Assembly: GCA_040003205.1 (NCBI GenBank)
Contig: JBDUDA010000056.1
Location: forward strand, 1-13,173
Length of the DNA: 13,173 bases
Direction: 5' to 3'
From: JALYIM01 sp040003205
GTDB lineage: Bacteria; Acidobacteriota; Terriglobia; Terriglobales; Acidobacteriaceae
The notes under the pieces were generated by a model. It did not search any database. It saw nothing but the letters and a program-made list of their open reading frames with translations, and was not told the DNA's origin. The translations under genes were made by a program, and so were the position numbers. Of the stretch, positions 7,901-13,173 are shown piece by piece (within the stretch, counting starts at the first letter, position 1; each line of letters starts with the position of its first letter).

Positions 7901-9306
7901 GCTTCGCAGATTTATATCCGAATGCAAAATTTGATCGTGAAGTAGCCGACGTCACCGGTGCCGTGGTTTCGCCCGACGATGCGTTGCTGGTATTGACCAC
8001 CGGTTGGATGACTCACATCGGTCCCACAACCTCCCAACAACTCGCCGAAGCCGTCGGCTTGCCCGCCTCCGAAATCGAAAAAACATTCTTGCGGATGGAA
8101 GCCACCGGCTCCGTCTTGCGGGGTAAATTTACCGAACAGTCTTTGCATGCCGAGGCCTCGTACGGAAACGAATGGTGCGACCGTCGCCTGCTGGCGCGCA
8201 TTCATCGACTCACTGTTGCGACCCTTAGAAAGCAGATTCAACCGGTAACGGCGGCGCAATTCATGCGCTGGCTGCTGCGCTGGCAGCACGTTGCTCCCGG
8301 ATCGCAGGTGCAAGGCGAGCGCGCAACTCTGGATGTGCTGCGTCAGTTGCAGGGATTCGAAATTCCCGCCAATGCATGGGAGCGGCACATTTTGTGCGCA
8401 CGAATTTCCAACTACGAACCGAAATGGCTCGATCGGCTCTGCCTGACGGGCACGGTTGGATGGGGACGGCTATCTCCGCATCCCGCGACCCTGGAAGCTG
8501 CCGCTGCCGGCAAGCGGCGAGTGATCCCGACCAGCGTTGCTCCGATTACATTTTTCGTGCGCGAGGAATCCGATTGGATGTCTCCGCATAACCCGGCGGC
8601 GGAGAATGCTACCGCGCGTGGACTCAGCGAGGGAGCCAAGCTGGTTCTGGAGTTCCTCAATCATCGTGGAGCATCGTTTTTTGCGGACATCGTTCGCGGC
8701 ACCGACAAGCCGAAGGCTGAAATCGAAACCGCGCTCTGGGAGCTTGTGGCCGGGGGCATAGTCACCGCCGACGGCTTCGATAATCTGCGCTGTCTGATAG
8801 ATCCGAAACGCCGGTCGGGGCCACAAAGCGCCGGACACGCTACTCGCCCGCGCCACAGCAGCGGACGATGGGCGCTGCTTTATAGCGATCAGGTGGTCGA
8901 GCGCAATCGCGCCGTCGAAGCTACCTGTTGGATGCTGCTCAAGCGCTATGGAATTGTTTTTCGCGATGTGTTGGCTCGCGAAACAAATCTACCTAAGTGG
9001 AGAGAATTGCAGATGGCTTTCCGCCGCCTGGAAGATCGCGGAGAAATCCGCGGAGGGCGGTTTATTGACGGATTCCTCGGAGAGCAGTTCGCTTTGCCGA
9101 TCGCCGTCGAATCGCTGCGGGCCACACGTAGAAATCCGGCGTCGGGCGAGATGATCACTATTTCAGCCGCCGACCCGTTGAACCTGGTTGGAATTCTCGT
9201 CCCAGGCGATCGCGTTCCCGCGATTTCAGGACGCACCGTGACATTTCGAGATGGAGTGGCCGTTCCCCTGGATGAATTGCTCGCCTTATCGCAAGCTGCT
9301 GGGTAG
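4918..9306 (+). CDS. lhr: Lhr-type ATP-dependent helicase, full length with C-terminal domain
   Basis: A superfamily 2, 3'-to-5' ATP-dependent helicase implicated in DNA repair. In 1462-residue numbering: Walker A PTGSGKT (65-71), SPLKAL (101-106), TTPES (162-166), DEIH (189-192), SAT (224-226), TASLELGID (349-357) and QRVGRSGH (378-385) give two complete RecA domains. The Lhr-core beta-barrel region carries SGGAIPE (511-517), TSWRI (554-558) and PFWRGE (581-586). The rest, from about 830 to the end, is the Lhr C-terminal domain of tandem winged helices, ending in RYGIVFRDVLARE, RGEIRGGRF and GEQFALP (1388-1394), so this is the long form, near E. coli Lhr (1538). ATG at 4918 is preferred because 41 more residues from a TTG at 4795 would overlap kdsC and look non-coding; ATG at 4930 is also possible. 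No Lhr-linked phosphoesterase, exonuclease or ligase gene is adjacent in the window. Uracil glycosylase activity reported for the E. coli domain cannot be judged here. Confidence 0.95.
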   Translation: MSKNMAVLAPPPPLSFDLPPENSPLAWAHPLVRDWFVQRFGTPTEPQEQGWPHILAGRTTLISAPTGSGKTLAAFLACIDRLVRKALAGDLHDRTEVLYVSPLKALGNDIQKNLEVPLGEILQMAGERGMLMPQIRTAVRTGDTLMHERRAMLKRPPHILVTTPESLYILLTAEKSRAILCDVETIIVDEIHAVADDKRGAHLTLSLERLHALCGRPPVRIGLSATQKPIEDIARFLTGNGRENPVIVNVGHRRKLDLAVEVPASQLGAIASKEMWEEIYVRLVELVEQHRSTLVFVNTRRMAERLCHQLGERLGEENVAAHHGSLSRKLRLAAECKLKEGKIKVLVATASLELGIDVGFVDLVVQISSTRAIAVALQRVGRSGHWRGAIPKGRLFATTRDELQECAALVRAIRQGDLDHIIIPDAPFDILAQQIVAMCSAEEWDEDALFDLVRRAYPYRDLTRATYEGILEMLSEGIAASRGRYGAYLHRDRVNRKIRARRGSRLAAITSGGAIPETALFTVVAEPEGIVVGTLDEDFAIDSSAGDIMLLGNTSWRIRRVESKSGRVLVEDAHGAPPTVPFWRGEAPARTEELSLQVAALRQEVSDRMHNISPVGGWQSLPEVSETVAWLEEECGVDNSGAEQIVEYILQGRAVLGAVPTQTTVIAERFFDEGGGMQLVIHAPFGGRINKAWGLALRKRFCRSFNFELQAAATENGLNIALAEQHSFPLADVFQFLNADTVQPVLEQAACVSPIFATRWRWDANRSLALLRFQGGKKVPPQIQRMRGDDLLASVFPDVAACQENISGDIQIPDHPLVNEVMKDVLHEAMDLDGLQNLLRGMADGRIRCIAVDTPVPSQFSHEILNANPYAFLDDAPLEERRARAVEMRRILPQSVLEEVGKLDPSAIAQVRSEAWPDVRDADELHDVLHTLIAFPQMNSAEENAASVHNELQLAISSASTTWAGMFERLAELSRVVRVNNAGRIFWVAAERAKCFADLYPNAKFDREVADVTGAVVSPDDALLVLTTGWMTHIGPTTSQQLAEAVGLPASEIEKTFLRMEATGSVLRGKFTEQSLHAEASYGNEWCDRRLLARIHRLTVATLRKQIQPVTAAQFMRWLLRWQHVAPGSQVQGERATLDVLRQLQGFEIPANAWERHILCARISNYEPKWLDRLCLTGTVGWGRLSPHPATLEAAAAGKRRVIPTSVAPITFFVREESDWMSPHNPAAENATARGLSEGAKLVLEFLNHRGASFFADIVRGTDKPKAEIETALWELVAGGIVTADGFDNLRCLIDPKRRSGPQSAGHATRPRHSSGRWALLYSDQVVERNRAVEATCWMLLKRYGIVFRDVLARETNLPKWRELQMAFRRLEDRGEIRGGRFIDGFLGEQFALPIAVESLRATRRNPASGEMITISAADPLNLVGILVPGDRVPAISGRTVTFRDGVAVPLDELLALSQAAG

Positions 9307-9360
9307 ACACCCCAAGGATGCGCCCCCAACCTACCTATGATGTCACGCCAAAAGAAGCAG

Positions 9361-9388
9361 GTCCCTCGACTTCGCTCGGGATGACATT
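9361..9388 (-). repeat. Dispersed intergenic repeat, copy 2 (reverse orientation)
   Basis: Read on the - strand this is TGTCATCCCGAGCGAAGTCG followed by AGGGAC, a variant of the element at 3966-3998 with the same TGTCAT, GAGCG and GAAG blocks. It lies in the 180-bp gap between the convergent lhr and M23 genes, about 54 bp past the lhr stop, and points away from copy 3. Its inner part (TCG/CGA, GG/CC) can form a weak hairpin. Confidence 0.65.
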
Positions 9389-9418
9389 CAAATAAAATAT
9401 GATGGCCAAATAAGTACT

Positions 9419-9468
9419 GTCATGTTGAGCGGACGGCAAGCGACGACGGAAGTCGAAACATCCCTATG
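9419..9468 (+). repeat. Dispersed intergenic repeat, copy 3, with internal insertion
   Basis: TGTCATGTTGAGCG at 9419-9432 and GAAGTCGAAACATCCCTATG at about 9449-9468 are the two ends of the same repeat type as 3966-3998. Between them are about 16 extra bases (GACGGCAAGCGACGAC) not seen in the other copies. It begins 32 bp from copy 2 in the opposite orientation, so CGCTC..ATGACA and TGTCAT..GAGCG can pair, 11 of 14 positions, around an AT-rich loop. It ends 18 bp before the M23 gene stop. Confidence 0.6.
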
Positions 9469-9486
9469 CCCAGAAACATGACGGTG

Positions 9487-10410
9487 CTATGGCAGTTTTA
9501 ATTTCAACACCGTGGCCGGATCCAGATAAATTCCCTGCCAGCGCACCGCGATATGCAGATGCGGACCGGAGGCCCTGCCGCTGCCGCCGCTTAATCCAAT
9601 TTGCTGTCCTCGTTGTACGTGCTCGCCATCTTTCACCGCGAACTGTGAAAGATGGAGATAGAGCGTCAGCAGGCCCTGGCCGTGATCAATGACTACGCAG
9701 TTCCCTTCAAAAAATAGCGAGCGCGCGAGCAGAACAGTGCCGCTGTTGAGCGCTGCGACGCTGGTGCCTGTCGGCACGGCATAGTCGAGACCTTGATGCG
9801 TGCTCTGCGCTTTCCCATTGAAGACGCGCTGGGTGCCGAAGACGTCGGAGATGCGTGCGTCCACTGGAGGCGAAAAATTTCCCGACCACTCGCGCTCGAG
9901 GCCAACGGATTTAAATATGTCTCCTTTAATCGCTTTGTCTTCTTTGATTTTTTGCAGCTGCTCCGGCGCGGGTTCGGTGTATTGTTTCGCGACCACGATA
10001 GCAACTTTCTTATAATGCGCGCGCGCCACTGTCACTCTCTGCTCGAAGAAAACATCTTTGCCTCGCGAGTCTCGACCGGTTAATTCGAGTTTGTATGCAG
10101 CTGGCTTGGTTTCCAGGCTGACGCCCGAGAAGCCAGACCAAACTCTTGTTTTGGCACTAAGGGTAAAAAACACTTCGTGACCAAACCAGCTTCCAGTCAG
10201 GGATTGCAGTTTGATAGGGCTGGAAACCCGAAACAATATGGGAGAGCCATTCACGAGTCGCGCTGGCTGCCACCTAACGCTCAAACGTCCCGAGTCAGTC
10301 TGGCTTCCCGGGGGGACAGATTGCGCCGTCCCCAGTCTCCCTCCGGAAACTACCGCCAAGAAGAAGGCTAAAGCGCCGGTAGCGGTTGATTTCACACTTG
10401 GAATGCGCAT
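9487..10410 (-). CDS. Secreted M23 (LytM/lysostaphin-type) peptidoglycan endopeptidase
   Basis: A zinc metallopeptidase expected to cut peptide cross-links of peptidoglycan in the periplasm, or to act as a LytM regulator. An N-terminal signal peptide (about 1-29, core TGALAFFLAVVSG, end GTAQS) leads into a beta-rich region (about 40-130), probably an Ig-like domain. The M23 domain covers about 185-300. Zinc ligands fit H205-x3-D209 in THQGLDYA and H286 of GPHLH. The catalytic histidines fit H253 (YLHLS) and H284. With all of these present, the enzyme should be active, unlike the degenerate EnvC/NlpD type. There is no LysM or SPOR domain, and length is 307 residues. The ATG at 10410 has no clear Shine-Dalgarno site but gives a complete signal peptide. 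It is transcribed divergently from the BrkB gene, with 77 bp between them. Whether it works with the PBP1b in this window is not shown. Confidence 0.92.
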   Translation of the reverse strand: MRIPSVKSTATGALAFFLAVVSGGRLGTAQSVPPGSQTDSGRLSVRWQPARLVNGSPILFRVSSPIKLQSLTGSWFGHEVFFTLSAKTRVWSGFSGVSLETKPAAYKLELTGRDSRGKDVFFEQRVTVARAHYKKVAIVVAKQYTEPAPEQLQKIKEDKAIKGDIFKSVGLEREWSGNFSPPVDARISDVFGTQRVFNGKAQSTHQGLDYAVPTGTSVAALNSGTVLLARSLFFEGNCVVIDHGQGLLTLYLHLSQFAVKDGEHVQRGQQIGLSGGSGRASGPHLHIAVRWQGIYLDPATVLKLKLP

Positions 10411-10487
10411 TTAAATGCAGCGTAGCATATGCGCCTGTTAGAGTTTGGCAACCGGAACTCCCAAATCCGGAATCCAACATTTAACCC

Positions 10488-11420
10488 ATGGCCGACTCCG
10501 TTCTCACCACCGAACAGCAAATTGAGTCCATCTGGGCGCTGGGAGGACTAACCTCTAAGCAACTGGCACGGCGCGTTTGGGATGGGATCAACGATACCGA
10601 CTTGTTCGGACGGGCGTCTGAACTGGCTTACAACTTTCTACTAGCGGTCTTTCCACTTGTACTCTTCCTACTGTCCCTTTTCGGATTGTTCGCTTCGCGG
10701 GGAACCATCCTTAAGGGAAACCTATTGTTTTACTTTGCCCAAGTATTACCTCCCATGGCTTTTCAGGTCATCAATCAGACCGTGGAGGAGGTCACCAAGA
10801 ATTCCAGCGGCGGCAAGGTAACCTTTGGCATCATCGTGTCCCTCTGGGTGGCGTCGGGAGGAATGAGTTCGATGATCTCCACCCTCAATGGAGCTTACGG
10901 GGTTCGCGAAAGTCGCTCGCTTTGGAAGGTACGCGCGATTGCGGTGGCTCTGACGATTGCCATCGCCACGTTTGTCATTTCCGCCCTTATCCTTGTGCTG
11001 GTGGGTGGACACATCGCAGACTTTCTGGGGAACGAGCTCGGAGTAACTTACCTGGTGGTAAAGGCGTGGAAGATTTTCCAATGGCCCGCCGCTCTGGCGT
11101 TTTTAGTAATTTCCTTTTCGCTCATTTACTACTATGGGCCCGACGTTAAAGAGCAGCACTGGTATTGGATTACACCGGGCTCGTTTTTTGGCGTGCTAGT
11201 CTGGTTAGCCGCTTCTTTTGCATTTCGCGTTTATTTGCACTTCTACAATAGTTATTCCGGAACCTACGGCTCGCTGGGAGCCGTCATCATACTGATGGTC
11301 TGGTTTTACGTCACTGGCTTAGCGTTTCTAATCGGAGGCGAAATCAATGCCCAGATCGAACACGCAGCCGCCAAACGCGGACATCCCGAAGCCAAGCTAG
11401 ACCACCAGAAAGCCGCGTGA
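10488..11420 (+). CDS. YihY/BrkB family inner-membrane protein
   Basis: A 310-residue integral membrane protein of the YihY/BrkB (UPF0761) family, once misnamed RNase BN. Its biochemical role is unsettled; in Bordetella BrkB was linked to serum resistance. A soluble N-terminus of about 40 residues precedes the family signature ELAYNFLLAVFPLVLFLLSL (45-64). Six hydrophobic segments are visible at about 46-69, 111-131, 150-174, 199-216, 228-250 and 262-284. Other family landmarks are YGVRESRSLWKVR (137-149), YYYGPDVK (214-221) and GSLGAVIILMVWFYVTG (261-277), then GGEINAQIE (283-291). The tail is short, charged and His/Lys-rich. ATG at 10488 is the first start that includes the whole N-terminal region; there is no visible Shine-Dalgarno site. 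It stands alone, divergent from the M23 gene and convergent with the gene at 11606-12883. Family assignment is sure, function is not. Confidence 0.93.
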   Translation: MADSVLTTEQQIESIWALGGLTSKQLARRVWDGINDTDLFGRASELAYNFLLAVFPLVLFLLSLFGLFASRGTILKGNLLFYFAQVLPPMAFQVINQTVEEVTKNSSGGKVTFGIIVSLWVASGGMSSMISTLNGAYGVRESRSLWKVRAIAVALTIAIATFVISALILVLVGGHIADFLGNELGVTYLVVKAWKIFQWPAALAFLVISFSLIYYYGPDVKEQHWYWITPGSFFGVLVWLAASFAFRVYLHFYNSYSGTYGSLGAVIILMVWFYVTGLAFLIGGEINAQIEHAAAKRGHPEAKLDHQKAA

Positions 11421-11559
11421 TTCAGGGCCGCTTCCCCGATTCGGATGCAGGTCGAATTCTCATGTAAGCAGAAATCCTCCCAGACTACTTTGCAATTCAC
11501 CATTCTCTAAGTGAACGTCTTCTTCCACACGGCAGCGAATTGTATCCTTGGGTCTCAAT

Positions 11560-11584
11560 AAAAAAGGACACCGGAGGTGCCCTT
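11560..11584 (-). terminator. Intrinsic terminator of the secreted HEVAE protein gene
   Basis: On the - strand, AAGGGCACC (11584-11576) pairs with GGTGTCCTT (11572-11564) around a TCC loop, nine pairs with one G-U, followed directly by a T-run (TTTTTATTG) that overlaps the end of the stem. It lies 22 bp beyond the stop codon at 11606. Stem, tight loop and T-tract are all in the expected order, so this is a good rho-independent terminator. No comparable hairpin ends the BrkB gene from the other side. Confidence 0.8.
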
Positions 11585-11605
11585 GAGTGCTGCAGTTGCT
11601 TTTGG

Positions 11606-12883
11606 TTACTGGCAGTTTACGTTTTCAAAGGGAGACAGCGTCGTCAGAGTCGTTGTGTCGGGATAGCTGTAAGCCCCGGCAAACGCGTCCGAAGGCGACT
11701 TAAACTCAAACCATTGGAGCAACGCTTCGTTCTGCGGATGGTACAGTCTGCCATTCATCTTCACCGGGAAGACACCGTTGGGAAGTCCTTCGATGACGTC
11801 TCCGTCTTCCAGATTGTCCTGGCAGTTTCCGTTCGGGGACAGCCACCACGGGGTAATGTTGTGAACTCCGTCGCCGGCGACGAAGGGATCGTTGAAGGTT
11901 TCGGCGACCTCATGACTGAGCGCGGTTATATCCTGAAAGCCTCCGCCAAATAAGCCTTCGCTGATCCAGCTTGAGTAGTTCAGGACGTAGCGTTTTTCCA
12001 GGTTTCCATTTTCAGCAGTGCCCGGCTCAAAATCATAAGTGTGGAAGCCGAGGACGCAACACTGGTTCGGGTCACCGTTGAAGTAGAGGTAGGTGTCAGG
12101 GAAGAGGAACGTGGAAAGATCCTTGGTGGTGATGTCTCCAGCGTTTTCCGCGGCGCCGATTGGCGTAGTGGTGTCCGTGGGAGTGGCGGGGAAAAACAAA
12201 TTAACGAAGGCATCGATGTCAGCCAGAACGAAACGGCAGCATGTGCCATCGGCGTTACGCGAGAAAAAATAGGATCCGCGCGGAATCGCCATGACGCGTC
12301 CCTGCTTCACCTGACCCTGTAGCAGAGTGTGCCAGTCCCAGCGCATCCGGTTGTAGAATTCCGCGCGTTGCACTGCGTCAGTGAATTGCGTCGGAACATT
12401 GCTGGTGCTATAGGCATGATTCTTAAAAACTGGGGAATTCGCAGTGGGAGTTACGATTGGTTGTGGGTTGGAGACCATGGGCTGACCTTCCACCATACGG
12501 ATGCTTCCGTCGTAGTCGAGCAAGATTACAGTAACTGGCACGATCGGCGCGTGGACGCGGGTGGTCCCACCTTTTTCCGGAGGGTTGCCGACCATGGTGT
12601 AGAGCCATAGATCTCTGGGTACACCGTTTTGATCTACACCCTTGGCGTGAAAGTCGCCATTCCAATTGACTAATGAATCAATTCCAGGGATGCTGGAAAA
12701 TTTATTGACGCCCGCGAAACCAGAACGGCTTCCGTGAGGCATTTGGCTGGCATATTGGGGACGGCTGGATTGAAGACGACTCGGCGAAATCTCATCCGGT
12801 TGCTTTTGTGCAAATCCCAGAGAAGATCCCACGAACGCTGTCAAAATGAAAGACAGCGCCTTAAACATAAACGAAGATTTCAT
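11606..12883 (-). CDS. Secreted protein with HEVAE motif, putative metallopeptidase-like, function unknown
   Basis: I do not recognise a named gene. The protein has 425 residues with a clear signal peptide (MKSSFMFKALSFILTAFVGS, cleavage near GFA-Q at 25), so it is exported. The most telling segment is ALSHEVAETFNDP (321-333), then WW at 346-347 and NCQDNLEDGDVIEG (353-366). An HE-x2-E core followed by TDP-like residues and a later acidic E-x-GD segment resembles the SHELAE..TNP..EI-D region of plant EXORDIUM/PHI-1-like proteins and their bacterial relatives. This is consistent with a bound metal (His324, Glu328 and an acidic residue near 359-362), but it is not the standard HExxH. Six cysteines are present, four of them as vicinal pairs (215-216, 275-276). 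Start ATG 12883 has a fair ribosome site (AGGCAGGT, 5 nt spacing). It is a single gene with its own terminator. That it is a real exported protein is sure; the peptidase idea is tentative. Confidence 0.75.
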   Translation of the reverse strand: MKSSFMFKALSFILTAFVGSSLGFAQKQPDEISPSRLQSSRPQYASQMPHGSRSGFAGVNKFSSIPGIDSLVNWNGDFHAKGVDQNGVPRDLWLYTMVGNPPEKGGTTRVHAPIVPVTVILLDYDGSIRMVEGQPMVSNPQPIVTPTANSPVFKNHAYSTSNVPTQFTDAVQRAEFYNRMRWDWHTLLQGQVKQGRVMAIPRGSYFFSRNADGTCCRFVLADIDAFVNLFFPATPTDTTTPIGAAENAGDITTKDLSTFLFPDTYLYFNGDPNQCCVLGFHTYDFEPGTAENGNLEKRYVLNYSSWISEGLFGGGFQDITALSHEVAETFNDPFVAGDGVHNITPWWLSPNGNCQDNLEDGDVIEGLPNGVFPVKMNGRLYHPQNEALLQWFEFKSPSDAFAGAYSYPDTTTLTTLSPFENVNCQ

Positions 12884-12958
12884 TTGATACCTGCCTTGGG
12901 AGCGAGAAGTTGCTGTGGAATGCGATAGAGGGGGCCAGAGATCGCATCACGCTCGGGA

Positions 12959-12987
12959 ATAATACACGCGAACGCTGAATCCCGCAA
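12959..12987 (-). promoter_or_regulatory. Candidate promoter for the secreted HEVAE protein gene
   Basis: On the - strand, TTGCGG (12987-12982) and TATTAT (12964-12959) are 17 bp apart, a proper spacing with a good -10 (5 of 6) and a poor -35. This would give a leader of about 70 nt before the ATG at 12883. The rest of the 290-bp stretch to the right edge shows no convincing gene. Confidence 0.3.
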
Positions 12988-13075
12988 CCAGCTTGATGTT
13001 TCAGGCAAAATGCTTCTCGGTTCGCCTTCCAAAATTCCGATGACGAGCTAATCAGCGGCGCAATTATTTAGCTGA

Positions 13076-13093
13076 AGTGCAAACTTTTGCACT
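13076..13093. promoter_or_regulatory. Perfect 18-bp palindrome, operator-like
   Basis: AGTGCAAA-CT-TTTGCACT is a perfect 8-bp inverted repeat around a 2-bp centre. It lies about 190 bp upstream of the - strand gene and about 80 bp from the right edge, so it may equally control a gene beginning beyond the window. No T-run follows closely on either strand, which favours a protein-binding site over a terminator. The regulator is unknown. Confidence 0.45.
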
Positions 13094-13173
13094 GAAACTC
13101 TGCTGTTTCTCGCTTTTTTTCGCTGACATCTTTATGCCTAAACACCTTTGTAGTTGCGGGGTTTAAAGGATGC

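Noticed and set aside
11439..11457. ATTCG/CGAAT hairpin after the BrkB gene as its terminator
   Set aside because: The stem is only 5 bp with a 9-nt loop and no T-run follows.
11540..11953. 137-residue + strand frame overlapping the 3' end of the secreted protein gene
   Set aside because: It reads through the terminator and then antisense to the gene; no ribosome site and no family resemblance.
13156..13173. Possible gene start at the ATG at 13170-13172
   Set aside because: GGGG and AAAGG lie upstream, but only the start codon itself is inside the window, so coding cannot be judged.
1..13173. Defence island, toxin-antitoxin pair, prophage, insertion sequence, CRISPR array or riboswitch
   Set aside because: No matching proteins, repeat-spacer pattern, transposase or recognisable aptamer was seen on either strand; the genes are ordinary chromosomal envelope and repair functions.

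Overview
The window looks like chromosomal DNA of a diderm, probably an acidobacterium (Acidobacteriota, Koribacter/Terriglobus-like). The basis is moderately high GC, a KDO-phosphate phosphatase implying lipopolysaccharide, a bifunctional class A PBP of the PBP1b type, a full-length Lhr helicase, and intergenic repeats of the TGTCAT..TGAGCG..GAAG..ATCCC type that I associate with such genomes. The phylum call is inference from protein style, not from a marker gene. No tRNA, rRNA, CRISPR array, transposase or prophage gene was seen, and nothing suggests recent horizontal transfer.

Layout, left to right: (1) the 3' part of a small membrane-anchored protein, + strand, cut by the window edge; (2) a PBP1b-type peptidoglycan synthase, + strand, followed after 82 bp by a secreted TPR protein, + strand; (3) a convergent junction with a dispersed repeat and a large-loop hairpin terminator; (4) KdsC, - strand; (5) divergent from it, a 1462-residue Lhr helicase, + strand; (6) a second convergent junction holding two more repeat copies placed back to back; (7) a secreted M23 (LytM) peptidase, - strand; (8) divergent from it, a BrkB/YihY membrane protein, + strand; (9) a secreted protein with an HEVAE motif, - strand, with a clear terminator 22 bp past its stop; (10) about 290 bp of non-coding DNA to the right edge, with a candidate promoter and an 18-bp palindrome.

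The theme is the cell envelope: peptidoglycan synthesis (PBP1b), a possible partner of it (TPR protein), peptidoglycan cleavage (M23), LPS core precursor supply (KdsC) and an inner-membrane protein (BrkB). Lhr is a nucleic-acid repair helicase and does not fit that theme. Apart from the PBP/TPR pair, the genes appear to be single transcription units.

I did not find a strong case for a wholly new multi-gene system. The items most worth following are the PBP1b-TPR pair, which resembles the Pseudomonas PBP1b-LpoP arrangement but has no lipobox; the secreted HEVAE protein, which looks like a divergent metallopeptidase-like family; and the repeats that sit only in the two convergent junctions.
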